Shown here: piece after piece, positions 1 through 7,178 of the stretch | Layout: each line of letters opens with the position of its first letter | Position numbering within the stretch: position 1 is the stretch's first letter | NCBI RefSeq assembly: GCF_014692495.1 | Contig: NZ_JACOIJ010000031.1 | Span: 1-40,092, forward strand | Reading direction: 5' to 3' | DNA: 40,092 nucleotides | From: Sphingobacterium litopenaei | GTDB lineage: Bacteria; Bacteroidota; Bacteroidia; Sphingobacteriales; Sphingobacteriaceae | Notes under the pieces: model-generated | Database searches by the model: none | Told to the model about the DNA's origin: nothing | What the model saw: the letters and a program-made list of their open reading frames with translations, nothing else | Program-made: the position numbers and the translations under genes

Positions 1-66
1 TGGAACAATGATATCGTACAATCCTGAATAAGAACTGAACTGTATTTTTTGTTGGGTAGAAAGCAT
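1..66 (-). CDS. IS1182-like transposase, N-terminal fragment
   Basis: Twenty-two codons from an ATG at 66 run off the window edge. The peptide begins MLSTQQKIQFSS and continues with SGLYDIIVP, which resembles the start of IS1182-family DDE transposases (the segment before the DUF772 domain). The same 66 nt recur in inverted orientation at 40027-40092, so the fragment is part of a multicopy element. It is cut by the sequence end, not by a mutation. Catalytic residues lie outside the window. Confidence 0.7.
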   Translation of the reverse strand, partial: MLSTQQKIQFSSYSGLYDIIVP

Positions 67-98
67 CCTGATATCCGTTAAAGCTTAATTTAAGATAC

Positions 99-138
99 AA
101 AAAAAGGAGTAGAAAATGCACTTTCCACTCCTTTTTTT
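99..138. terminator. Hairpin terminator inside the IS end
   Basis: A run of seven A's and GGAGT pair with ACTCC and a T run. An inner GAAA/TTTC stem and a short loop complete a nearly continuous stem. Being symmetric with A and T tracts, it can terminate in both directions. It sits between the IS tip and the transposase start. Insertion sequences often use such structures to block read-through transcription into the transposase; that role is inferred here. The matching copy is at 39955-39994. Confidence 0.65.
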
Positions 139-179
139 TTGGTCCAATATAAAAGGGGACTTTTTCAGTGCCCTCTAAA

Positions 180-210
180 TTTGGGTGTACATATTTTACT
201 TACACCCAAA
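180..210. promoter_or_regulatory. Inverted repeat before integrase start
   Basis: TTTGGGTGTA (180-189) and its exact reverse complement TACACCCAAA (201-210) flank an 11-nt A/T-rich loop and end one base before the ATG of the integrase. It may be an operator for autoregulation or the arms of the recombinase core site. The sequence does not decide between these. The IS tip ends five bases upstream, so any longer upstream control region has been separated from the gene. Confidence 0.45.
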
Positions 211-211
211 A

Positions 212-1498
212 ATGAACATCAAAAGAAATATTATTTTCTCACTTGAAAAGCGTAAAAAGGATGGTATAGAGATCATAGAAAATGTTCCTATCAGAGTCCG
301 AATCAACTATGATGGGGACAGACTGGATTTATCCAGTGGTTTTCGGGTTGACATTTCTAAATGGGATGATAAAAAGCAACGTGTAAAAAATGGTACAACA
401 AATAAAATTAAACAGTCTGCAAGTGAAATAAATACATCACTCCTAAAGATTGAAAGCATCATTCAGGATATCTTCAAAAGTTATGAGATCGCAGGGGCAG
501 TTCCTTCAAAACCGACATTGCGGAATGAGATAAATGATAAGATAAAACCAAAAAATGAAACTTCTTCGAAAGCACCAGCACAAAGTAAATTCTTCGATTA
601 CTATGACCAATTTATTCAAGAGAATCGTAAACTTAACAATTGAACTGAAGGAACACTAAAGAAACTCAGAACGGTCAGAAATCATCTCCAAGAGTTTAAA
701 CCAAACATCGGCATTAACGATTTTGATAATACCACGCTTGATAAGTATATGGATTTCCTTTTGAAGCGCCGAGGATTTAAAAACTCAACACTTGAAAAAC
801 ATTTAAAGTTCTTAAAATGGTTTCTTCGTTGGGGAAATAGAAAGGGAATAGTAACGAATTCAGCATTCCTATCGTACCGTCCGAAAATTAAGAAAATAGA
901 AAAAAAAGTCGTTTTTCTTACAGGGCAAGAGATTGATCATATTAAGGCTTTCGATATTCCGAAAGAAAAATCATACTTACACCGTGTTCGTGATATACTG
1001 ATTTTCACTTGTTATTCAGGATTGAGACACTCAGATGTATATGCATTAACAAAAGATGCCGTGAAAGAGAGGTATATAGAAATAGTGACGATCAAAACAG
1101 ATGATAAACTCATCATCGACCTTAATAACCACACAAAAGCAATTTTAAATAAATATAAGGACGAAAGATTTCCGAACAACAAGGCTCTACCGGTGATTTC
1201 TAATCAGAAATATAATGAATACCTAAAGGAACTTGGCGAATTAGTTGGACTTGATGAATCGCTTATAACAACCTATTATAAGGGGAACAAGCGTATAGAA
1301 GAGGTTGTCACGAAGTACATGTTATTAACTTCTCACATTGGAAGACGTTCTTTTATATGCAACGGTTTGTTTCTTGGAATACCTGTCCATATTATGATGA
1401 AATGGACTGGACACTCAGATTATAAATCTATGCAACCCTATATCGATACCGTGGACGAAATGCGTAGCGAAGCTATGGAAATGTTTAATAAAATGTAA
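212..1498 (+). pseudogene. Tyrosine recombinase (phage integrase, SAM-like), broken by in-frame TGA
   Basis: Reading one frame from ATG 212 to TAA 1498 gives a full-length (about 428 codons) Bacteroidota tyrosine integrase interrupted by TGA at 641-643. Before the stop are the arm-binding region and the start of the SAM-like core-binding domain. After it, TEGTLKKLRTVRNHL continues the same domain, followed by the catalytic domain with R in SGLRHSDVY, H-x-x-R in SHIGRRSF, the GH of WTGHSDY and Y in QPYIDTV. All catalytic residues are present, so a single codon change (perhaps TGG to TGA) separates it from an intact gene. ATG 212 is preferred to the upstream GTG at 185, which lies inside the inverted repeat. 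It would drive excision and integration of the element that follows. Without suppression only a 143-residue fragment would be made; an internal ATG at 749 could give a truncated product. Confidence 0.85.
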
Positions 1499-1503
1499 GG
1501 ATT

Positions 1504-2490
1504 ATGCAAAAAGAAGAAAAAGAGTTAATATCTTTTCTAACATTATTACGTCGGTATGAGGAGGTTCTACATCAACAGATAAGTAATCAGTATTGTGACT
1601 GGAATAAGTTAGCCGAAATAAAGCGAACTTTATTAGAGCGTTTGGATTCCCCATCTGTTGAAGAAGTTATAAATTATCTTTTTTTCAATTCTAGTCATGA
1701 AAAAATCTTTGGACTAACCAGAAATTTTGATGCCGTTTATAATGGATTAGCTGGACTGGTTAATACCAGAAATTTTGAGATTGAAGCCAATTCATCCATA
1801 GAAGCATTTCGTCGGGAATATGAAATTTTTGAACTTGAAGTCAAAGAATATACAAAGAAATTTACAGAAGTTAGAAAGGAAAAAGAAGCACTTGAAAGAT
1901 CGTTGGATAGTTGTTTCTACGGAGGTGATGATTCCCGTAGGAGAAGGACCGAATTGGAAATTGACCGGATTGAACCAATCTTTCAATCTAAATTACAGGA
2001 TTACGAAGCCAAAATCCTTGAATTACAACAATTTTTCGAGAATGATTTTCAATTAACAAAATCTATCCTTGAAGAGGTGACTAATGTGTTGAAAGTGAGC
2101 ATAAAGCCACTCTTTGATATATACAGAGAAAATTTCCAAAACGACGAATATTATGAATATTTTCCAATGTCTTTGGTAGGAGCTGTATATGAAGCTTTAA
2201 TAGAGAATAAGGTTATCGAAGTAGATGCTCAAACTTTTCACACAGTAATCAACCTGAATAAAGAAAACAATCTAAAAATTTCACCAGATTTTATATTGTA
2301 CTTTCTTGTAGATTCTTTTTCCAAACGTCTTGATGACAGTGCCAGAAATAAGTGGTTAGAAAAAATCCATAATATGCAAAAAATCAAACTATCATCGTAT
2401 AAAGCACACTATCGACAAATCCAAAGTAGTAGAAAATGGAAGAAGCTATATAAACGTTTAGAAGACTTATTCAACCATTCAAACATTTAA
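1504..2490 (+). CDS. Unknown 328-aa coiled-coil protein of the mobile element
   Basis: The start codon lies five bases after the integrase stop, so it was probably co-transcribed with it. The protein has no signal peptide or membrane segment. Residues about 95-185 are rich in E, K, R and L with heptad-like spacing and should form a coiled coil. The C-terminal third holds an 'LVGAVYEALIENKVI' type helix pair that recalls small winged-helix or RteC-like regulators, but I do not recognise the family. Position between integrase and excisionase-like gene suggests control of the element or a cargo function such as defence; both are guesses. Two overlapping out-of-frame ORFs at 1792-2056 are shadows. 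Confidence 0.75.
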   Translation: MQKEEKELISFLTLLRRYEEVLHQQISNQYCDWNKLAEIKRTLLERLDSPSVEEVINYLFFNSSHEKIFGLTRNFDAVYNGLAGLVNTRNFEIEANSSIEAFRREYEIFELEVKEYTKKFTEVRKEKEALERSLDSCFYGGDDSRRRRTELEIDRIEPIFQSKLQDYEAKILELQQFFENDFQLTKSILEEVTNVLKVSIKPLFDIYRENFQNDEYYEYFPMSLVGAVYEALIENKVIEVDAQTFHTVINLNKENNLKISPDFILYFLVDSFSKRLDDSARNKWLEKIHNMQKIKLSSYKAHYRQIQSSRKWKKLYKRLEDLFNHSNI

Positions 2491-2657
2491 CAATCCGCTT
2501 AAATGAGTTTATGAATACTTTTAAAGATTTAGGTTACAATCGAACCACAAAGAAAATCACCTGCAATTGTATAACTGACTGATAATAAATTGAATAATTA
2601 TAGTTATATTTTATTCTACCACATATTTACCACGATATTAACCTCATACCTTAGCTC

Positions 2658-2669
2658 ATGTTCGAACAT
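2658..2669. promoter_or_regulatory. 12-bp perfect palindrome, possible operator
   Basis: ATGTTCGAACAT is a perfect palindrome in the 226-nt A/T-rich gap (2491-2716) upstream of the DUF3853 gene. A second, weaker dyad (GCCG, 7-nt loop, CGGC) follows at about 2675-2689. Together they mark the probable promoter/operator region of the DUF3853-ATPase pair. No regulator can be assigned. Confidence 0.35.
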
Positions 2670-2716
2670 TAAATGCCGATGCGCACGGCTATTGTTTAAT
2701 TTCAATTAATAAGAAC

Positions 2717-3028
2717 ATGAACATTCGTGAATTACTATCAAAGCCAGTCGCTATGATGACTGGTGAGGAATTACTTGCTATTCAACGAGAAGCAATCGCA
2801 GAAATACCTAAAGAAGAAGCTACAAGCACATTACCTGAATTCGTATACGGTATTTCGGGTATCATGCAATTGTTTAATTGTAGTAAATCGAAAGCACAGA
2901 AAATAAAAAACAGTGGTGTAATCACTGGTGCGATTCAACAAGATCAAAGGACAATTATTGTTGATACTCGGCTTGCTTTAAAATTGTTTAAGGAGTATAC
3001 CAATCAAAAGAAAAGGAGGTTCATATGA
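2717..3028 (+). CDS. DUF3853 family protein (small HTH, excisionase-like)
   Basis: This 103-aa protein matches the DUF3853 pattern: an N-terminal LLSKPVAMMTGEELL segment, then a helix-turn-helix around residues 43-75 with YGISGIMQLFNCSKSKAQKI, and a basic tail. Such proteins occur next to integrases in Bacteroidota mobile elements and resemble MerR-type excisionases or replication-control factors. The role as recombination directionality factor is inferred from place and fold. The stop overlaps the next start (ATGA at 3025-3028), so the two are translationally coupled. Confidence 0.8.
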   Translation: MNIRELLSKPVAMMTGEELLAIQREAIAEIPKEEATSTLPEFVYGISGIMQLFNCSKSKAQKIKNSGVITGAIQQDQRTIIVDTRLALKLFKEYTNQKKRRFI

Positions 3029-4071
3029 TTCCATTTAATCAGAATATTGTCGAAGCTCTTGAAAAGTCTACAGTTAAAATAACAGATGAATTTAAAGAAC
3101 CTCCTATAATGATAACGATCAGCAATTCGGATTCCGTTATCGGAACGCTTGGGAATTTCAGCGCATCCACGGGAAAGGCGAAGAGCAGGAAGACATTCAA
3201 CGTGATCTCAATGGTCGCTTCTGCATTGAGTGGTAAACAAGTATTACAATATAAGGTTAAAGTTCCTCCAACCCGTCCAGTGATACTTTATTGTGACACG
3301 GAACAGAGTAAGTTTCATTGCCATAGATTACTTTCCAGAATATACAAGCTCATTGATTATCCAACTTCAGAAGTCCACGATAATTTAAAGTTTATCTCTT
3401 TAAGAGAATACCCCACTAAGCAACGTATCAATATCATTGAATATGCACTTTTCAAATATGCAGACAGGATCGGACTGGTCATCATAGATGGAATCAGGGA
3501 TTTGGTTTACGATATTAATAACGCTACCGAAGCGACTGAAATCACGAACAAACTTATGAAGTGGTCGCAGGAACTCAATATCCATATTCATACTGTACTA
3601 CACTTAAACAAAGGAGATGATAATACTCGGGGGCACTTAGGAACAGAATTGAACAACAAAGCCGAATCCATTCTCCAAATAACTAAAAGTGATCTGGATG
3701 CCAACTACAGCACCGTGGCACCAAAATTCATCAGAGATGTCGAATTTGAACCATTCAGCTTCTTTATTGACGATGGTATACCTGTACTTGACGAAAATTT
3801 CGACTTAACAAGTCCGAAAGCTAAAAAAGGTTTCAGCTATCAGGAATTATCAGAAGAGAACCATCGAGAGGTATTGCAGGAATTGTTTAATGATTCAGAA
3901 ATTACCTGTACTTATGATGATTTTGTCGCAAGACTAAAGGACGCTTATTTGGCAAAAGGTTTCAATTTTGGAATTAATAAATCGAAACAGCTAAAGACCT
4001 TTTTGGAGAACAAACGGATGATCATCAAGACTGATAAAACCTATCGGTTCAACCCTGAATTTTACTATTAA
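3025..4071 (+). CDS. AAA family ATPase, RepA/AAA_25-like replication protein
   Basis: The 348-aa protein has a Walker A-like segment around residues 45-60 (ASTGKAKSRKTF, a variant in which the usual glycine before lysine is replaced). A Walker B, IGLVIIDGIRD, lies near residues 150-160 and a sensor-like HIHTVLHLNKGDDNTRGHLG near 190-210. This is the arrangement of RecA-fold AAA_25 helicase/ATPases in Bacteroidota mobilizable units, where they pair with a toprim primase to replicate the excised circle. The C-terminal 90 residues look like a winged-helix segment. It overlaps the DUF3853 gene by four bases. A strong inverted repeat follows the stop. Confidence 0.8.
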   Translation: MIPFNQNIVEALEKSTVKITDEFKEPPIMITISNSDSVIGTLGNFSASTGKAKSRKTFNVISMVASALSGKQVLQYKVKVPPTRPVILYCDTEQSKFHCHRLLSRIYKLIDYPTSEVHDNLKFISLREYPTKQRINIIEYALFKYADRIGLVIIDGIRDLVYDINNATEATEITNKLMKWSQELNIHIHTVLHLNKGDDNTRGHLGTELNNKAESILQITKSDLDANYSTVAPKFIRDVEFEPFSFFIDDGIPVLDENFDLTSPKAKKGFSYQELSEENHREVLQELFNDSEITCTYDDFVARLKDAYLAKGFNFGINKSKQLKTFLENKRMIIKTDKTYRFNPEFYY

Positions 4072-4076
4072 AAAAC

Positions 4077-4124
4077 AGGTTTAGTTTAGTCTGCCCCTAT
4101 ATAGTAATAGACTAAACTAAACCT
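4077..4124. repeat. 16-bp perfect inverted repeat between ATPase and primase genes
   Basis: AGGTTTAGTTTAGTCT (4077-4092) and its exact reverse complement (4109-4124) flank a 16-nt loop. Each arm itself contains two direct copies of GTTTA. It fills nearly the whole 63-nt gap between the ATPase and primase genes. It could be a replication initiation hairpin for the excised element, a protein-binding site, or an attenuator. There is no T run after it, which argues against a classic terminator. Confidence 0.75.
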
Positions 4125-4134
4125 ATTTAAAATT

Positions 4135-5139
4135 ATGATTATGACATGCACTGAATTAAAGCGTATACCGCTCATATCAATATTAGATTATCTTCGGATT
4201 CCATGTGCCAGAATGAACAGTCGTGAAGCATGGTTTAGAAATCCATTCAATGGCGGGAAAGAAAAAACGGCTTCGACAAAAGTCGATATCCATAGAAACA
4301 TTTGGTATTCACATTCAGAAGGCTTCGGAGGTAACAACATTGATTTTTTGTTGAAGTTTCTGGAAACAGACAATCTATCTATTGTACTGGATTGGGCTGA
4401 TGAAAGAAAAAATGTCCTTTCTTTTCACCAGCTGACCATATTAGACAAAGCGCCAGCAATGCTATATGAAAATGAACGTGGTTACACCATACTTTCTGTA
4501 AAACTACTTGAGAACAAAGCATTAACCGACTATCTGACCGATTCACGAAAAATAGATATTGAAATTGCCAAAGCTTACTGCCAGGAAATCTATTATCGGA
4601 CGGCAAAAGGACAGACATTCTTTGCTATATGTTTTAAGAATGATTCTGGTGGATTTGAATTGCGAAACAGCTATGACAAACGTTCTTTATTGACCAAGGA
4701 CATTACTTCGATAAATAACGGCTATAAGGAGGTTGTACTGCTTGAGGGCTTTACCGACTGGCTTTCCTATATGACTTTAAAAAAGAATGCTGGTAAGCCT
4801 TATTTAAATGCTAATTACTGCATCCTGAATACTACGGCAAATCTGGAAAAATCATTTCCATTCTTACAACAACATAACGGTATAACAAGTTATCTGGACA
4901 TAGATGGCAGCGGTGTAAAATCTTACAATACTTTACGAAGTCACTTCGAAAAAACACACGTCCTTAAAAACGGAATGGAGGAATTGCAGAAAAAGAATTG
5001 CAATATAAAGGATGTCAATGACTACCTGATTTTCACATCGTCCGAAGAACAAACCAATAATATCCAATCAGGGAGAAAGCTCAGGGACAGGCAAGATGCA
5101 CTATACGATAGTCCGGTCAAACTGCAGAATGGTCAATGA
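4135..5139 (+). CDS. Toprim-domain primase-like protein
   Basis: The 334-aa protein has an N-terminal DnaG-like core (RIPLISILDYLRIP..., then SEGFGGNNIDFLL) without the zinc-binding cysteines of CHC2 domains. A toprim domain follows with the conserved glutamate in VVLLEGFTDWLS (about residues 197-210) and the acidic DxD in YLDIDGSG (about 258-265). Such proteins follow AAA_25 ATPases in Bacteroidota mobilizable elements and probably prime replication of the element. ATG 4141 is an alternative start. The gene ends the recognisable mobile element: no mobA/relaxase or mobC follows. Like the DUF3853 gene it ends in TGA, unlike the intact genes to its right. Confidence 0.8.
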   Translation: MIMTCTELKRIPLISILDYLRIPCARMNSREAWFRNPFNGGKEKTASTKVDIHRNIWYSHSEGFGGNNIDFLLKFLETDNLSIVLDWADERKNVLSFHQLTILDKAPAMLYENERGYTILSVKLLENKALTDYLTDSRKIDIEIAKAYCQEIYYRTAKGQTFFAICFKNDSGGFELRNSYDKRSLLTKDITSINNGYKEVVLLEGFTDWLSYMTLKKNAGKPYLNANYCILNTTANLEKSFPFLQQHNGITSYLDIDGSGVKSYNTLRSHFEKTHVLKNGMEELQKKNCNIKDVNDYLIFTSSEEQTNNIQSGRKLRDRQDALYDSPVKLQNGQ

Positions 5140-5255
5140 ACTAAGTTGCTAAATGTCATCACCTTCCGATAAATTTAATTCAAATTTTTAATTCTCAGGA
5201 TGACAAAGAGGGCCCTCACAAATGAACAATGAGAAAACAAGGAGAAAACAATGAG

Positions 5256-5292
5256 AAAGATTGCTTCGTCGTGCCTCCTCGCAATGACGGGA
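5256..5292. repeat. 37-bp REP-like repeat, copy 1 (left of the SusCD operon)
   Basis: This begins AAAGATTGCTTCGTCGT and ends CGCAATGACGGGA. It recurs in the same orientation at 25028-25064 with a single mismatch. It is of the widespread 'cgcaatgacgg' intergenic palindrome class. The two copies bracket the whole SusCD operon. Confidence 0.85.
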
Positions 5293-5376
5293 CAGACCTT
5301 CGCAATGCCGGGACAAACCCTTCGCAATGACGGGTCAAACCCTCTCAATGAAGGGACAAACCCTCTCAATGACGGT
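5281..5376. repeat. Degenerate tandem array of about 21-bp units
   Basis: Five copies of a unit with core (G/T)CAATGACGGGACAAAC start at 5281, 5302, 5324, 5345 and 5366, a period of 21-22 bp, with decay toward the right. The array lies between the primase gene and the operon terminator. The minus-strand ORF across it (5175-5393) is made of the repeat and is not a gene. The rest of 5140-5250 is A/T-rich with a GAGGGCCCTC palindrome near 5208 and shows no gene. Confidence 0.75.
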
Positions 5377-5410
5377 TTCACTCCACCCCCCAAGAAAAAC
5401 TCCCTTTAAC

Positions 5411-5443
5411 AAAAAAAGCCCCCTTGGATAAATCCAAGGAGGC
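5411..5443 (-). terminator. Rho-independent terminator of the SusCD operon
   Basis: On the minus strand GGC and CCTTGGAT pair with ATCCAAGG and GCC around a two-base loop, with one mismatch in the stem. Seven T's follow. It lies 40 nt past the stop of the last operon gene, the expected place for the end of the eleven-gene transcript. Confidence 0.85.
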
Positions 5444-5482
5444 CACAGCTAATATATGAAATTTATAATTTCATCAAAGGAA

Positions 5483-7171
5483 TTAATCTTTCAAGAACTC
5501 AATTTCAAAGTTCTCCAGATATGGGTTTCCATCCATTCCGAAATCGGCAAGGATCTCAATATTCATCCAGTAAAGCGTCAATGCTGCAATATCCGTAGCA
5601 TTCGTTGGGATGGATAGCGAAGAAGTAACTGGCATAACAGTAGAGGCCGAAGGGTAGCTATCTCCCATATTCAACCAAACATAACTTCCGGATAAGGACA
5701 TGTTAGGCGTGCCTGGATACCCTCCAAAATACATACCCCCAGTTCCTTCATCCATTGGCCAATAACCAATGATATCCGCATAGTTAGGGTGCTTGGTCAA
5801 ATCCTTCAGGCCATAATTATTCGTAATAGTACTTGCGCTCAATGCCGTGTTATAATAAACCAAGTTCGCCGGTGAAAAAGAACCTGCAACATCATTATCC
5901 CCAGCACGGTGTCCGACCCTTAAATCCTCACCAATATTCAAGCTCTTACGCGCAGAAATATTGATGGATTTCTGAAATTTCCCATCCATGTACATACTTA
6001 ATGTCCTTGTAGATGAGTTTACATATTCCACGGTCATGATCAGGTTTCTCCATACACCGGTTCCAGGTGCTTCTTCCGAAGAAACTTCCTGCTTTCCACT
6101 ACCGCCGTTCAACGTTCCGCCGACAGTTACCACCCATTTTCCACCTGGATAATGGGCCCATTGCCAACCCGTAATATTCTGTCCACTCAAGTTTGTACTT
6201 TTTCCGAAGAAACTGGAATATCCACCTGGTACATTATTGAATTTCACATCCATCTGCACGGTGAAACTTTTATTTTCCCCTACATCAAACCTTCCAGTCT
6301 CATCATGAAACGTTGCTCTACCTGTCTTATTATCAAATCTAACCGGATTAAATCCTGATTTTTGTAATTTGAATTCCTGGAAGGCAGGATTGTAAGCCAT
6401 GGTAAATCCGAAATCGGTTTCATCTGCTCCACCACCATGGTTGGTGGTAATAATGATCAACCAGTCTTCTTTTTCATAATTCTCACGTCCTTTTATGGCG
6501 TTTACAATATTCCCAACATATTCATCTGTTTTTAGGACCGCATTCTTGAAATTTGCATTCCCCTCGTTAAATCCGCCATTTTCACCCGCTTTTTCCACAT
6601 CCTTAAAATTCACAATGATGGTTCCCAAAGCGCGGGATTGATTAAGGATATTCAACGTACTATCCTTTACCTGTACGTCATTGCTTACCACAGGGGCAAA
6701 ATCTGCAATTTTCACAAAATTTCTCAAGTCTTCCCAAGGCGTAACGATCGCCGTTTTCACGGATCGATATTGCGTTACATAATCCAGAACATTACGATAG
6801 GAAGTGATATTTTCATGTTGATGGTTATCATCGTTTTGGTCAGCTTCAAAATCATCATTAGAAATCTTATGCTTTGCATAACCCGTACCTGTCAACATGG
6901 ATGCCCAGCCCGCTGCTCCGGTTTCTGTTTTCAGGGTGTTATAGGCAAACTTTGAGTTTTTCTGTAAGGCCATAATCTGCGGCGGAGCAATTTTCTCTAA
7001 GGAGGTTCCGCCCAAACCATCAATACTGATGACCATCACTTTCCTTTGGTTGGTAGTAAGGTCTTTTAGCTCCTCAAACACAGGAGGAGGGTTGTCGTAT
7101 TTTGTACAGCTTGCAACTGTCATTGCTGACAGTATGCAAAGCATGGAAAGTATTTTGTTATATAATTTCAT
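5483..7171 (-). CDS. Lipoprotein: alkaline phosphatase-fold domain, LamG, DUF4983 (paralog 1)
   Basis: The 562-aa protein has a signal peptide with lipobox VASC (Cys22), so it is a surface or periplasmic lipoprotein. Residues about 43-260 follow the alkaline phosphatase/phosphodiesterase fold: VMVISIDGLGG carries the first metal Asp (51), TGAAGWASMLTG a possible Thr nucleophile (84), FKDVEKAG an Asp (191) where the family has DxxGH, and TTNHGGG (244-245) where it has DHG. A LamG/concanavalin-like domain follows (about 285-450). The C-terminus, ending with an LYWMNI segment, fits DUF4983. With one DH replaced by NH and the GH lost, activity is doubtful. It is last in the operon, seven bases after the M60 gene. 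Glycan binding is the more likely job; this is inference. Confidence 0.75.
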   Translation of the reverse strand: MKLYNKILSMLCILSAMTVASCTKYDNPPPVFEELKDLTTNQRKVMVISIDGLGGTSLEKIAPPQIMALQKNSKFAYNTLKTETGAAGWASMLTGTGYAKHKISNDDFEADQNDDNHQHENITSYRNVLDYVTQYRSVKTAIVTPWEDLRNFVKIADFAPVVSNDVQVKDSTLNILNQSRALGTIIVNFKDVEKAGENGGFNEGNANFKNAVLKTDEYVGNIVNAIKGRENYEKEDWLIIITTNHGGGADETDFGFTMAYNPAFQEFKLQKSGFNPVRFDNKTGRATFHDETGRFDVGENKSFTVQMDVKFNNVPGGYSSFFGKSTNLSGQNITGWQWAHYPGGKWVVTVGGTLNGGSGKQEVSSEEAPGTGVWRNLIMTVEYVNSSTRTLSMYMDGKFQKSINISARKSLNIGEDLRVGHRAGDNDVAGSFSPANLVYYNTALSASTITNNYGLKDLTKHPNYADIIGYWPMDEGTGGMYFGGYPGTPNMSLSGSYVWLNMGDSYPSASTVMPVTSSLSIPTNATDIAALTLYWMNIEILADFGMDGNPYLENFEIEFLKD

Positions 7172-7178
7172 CGTCTAA

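Larger units (their letters stand above)
1..175 (-). mobile_element. IS1182-like insertion sequence, left-hand copy (end only)
   Basis: This is the terminal part of an IS whose transposase gene points out of the window. It is an inverted copy of 39918-40092: the first 127 nt are identical, and mismatches appear only at 128 and 143 before homology stops at 175. The outer end reads GGCACTGAAAAAGTCCCC on the strand of the element. It contains an A/T-flanked hairpin and then the transposase start. Family assignment rests on the N-terminal peptide and is moderately sure. Confidence 0.8.

Noticed and set aside
2511..2582. 23-codon ORF after the coiled-coil gene
   Set aside because: It is very short, has no convincing composition and no clear ribosome binding site.
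5175..5393. 72-aa minus-strand ORF with repeated 'PSLRG' units
   Set aside because: It is the translation of the REP-like tandem repeats.
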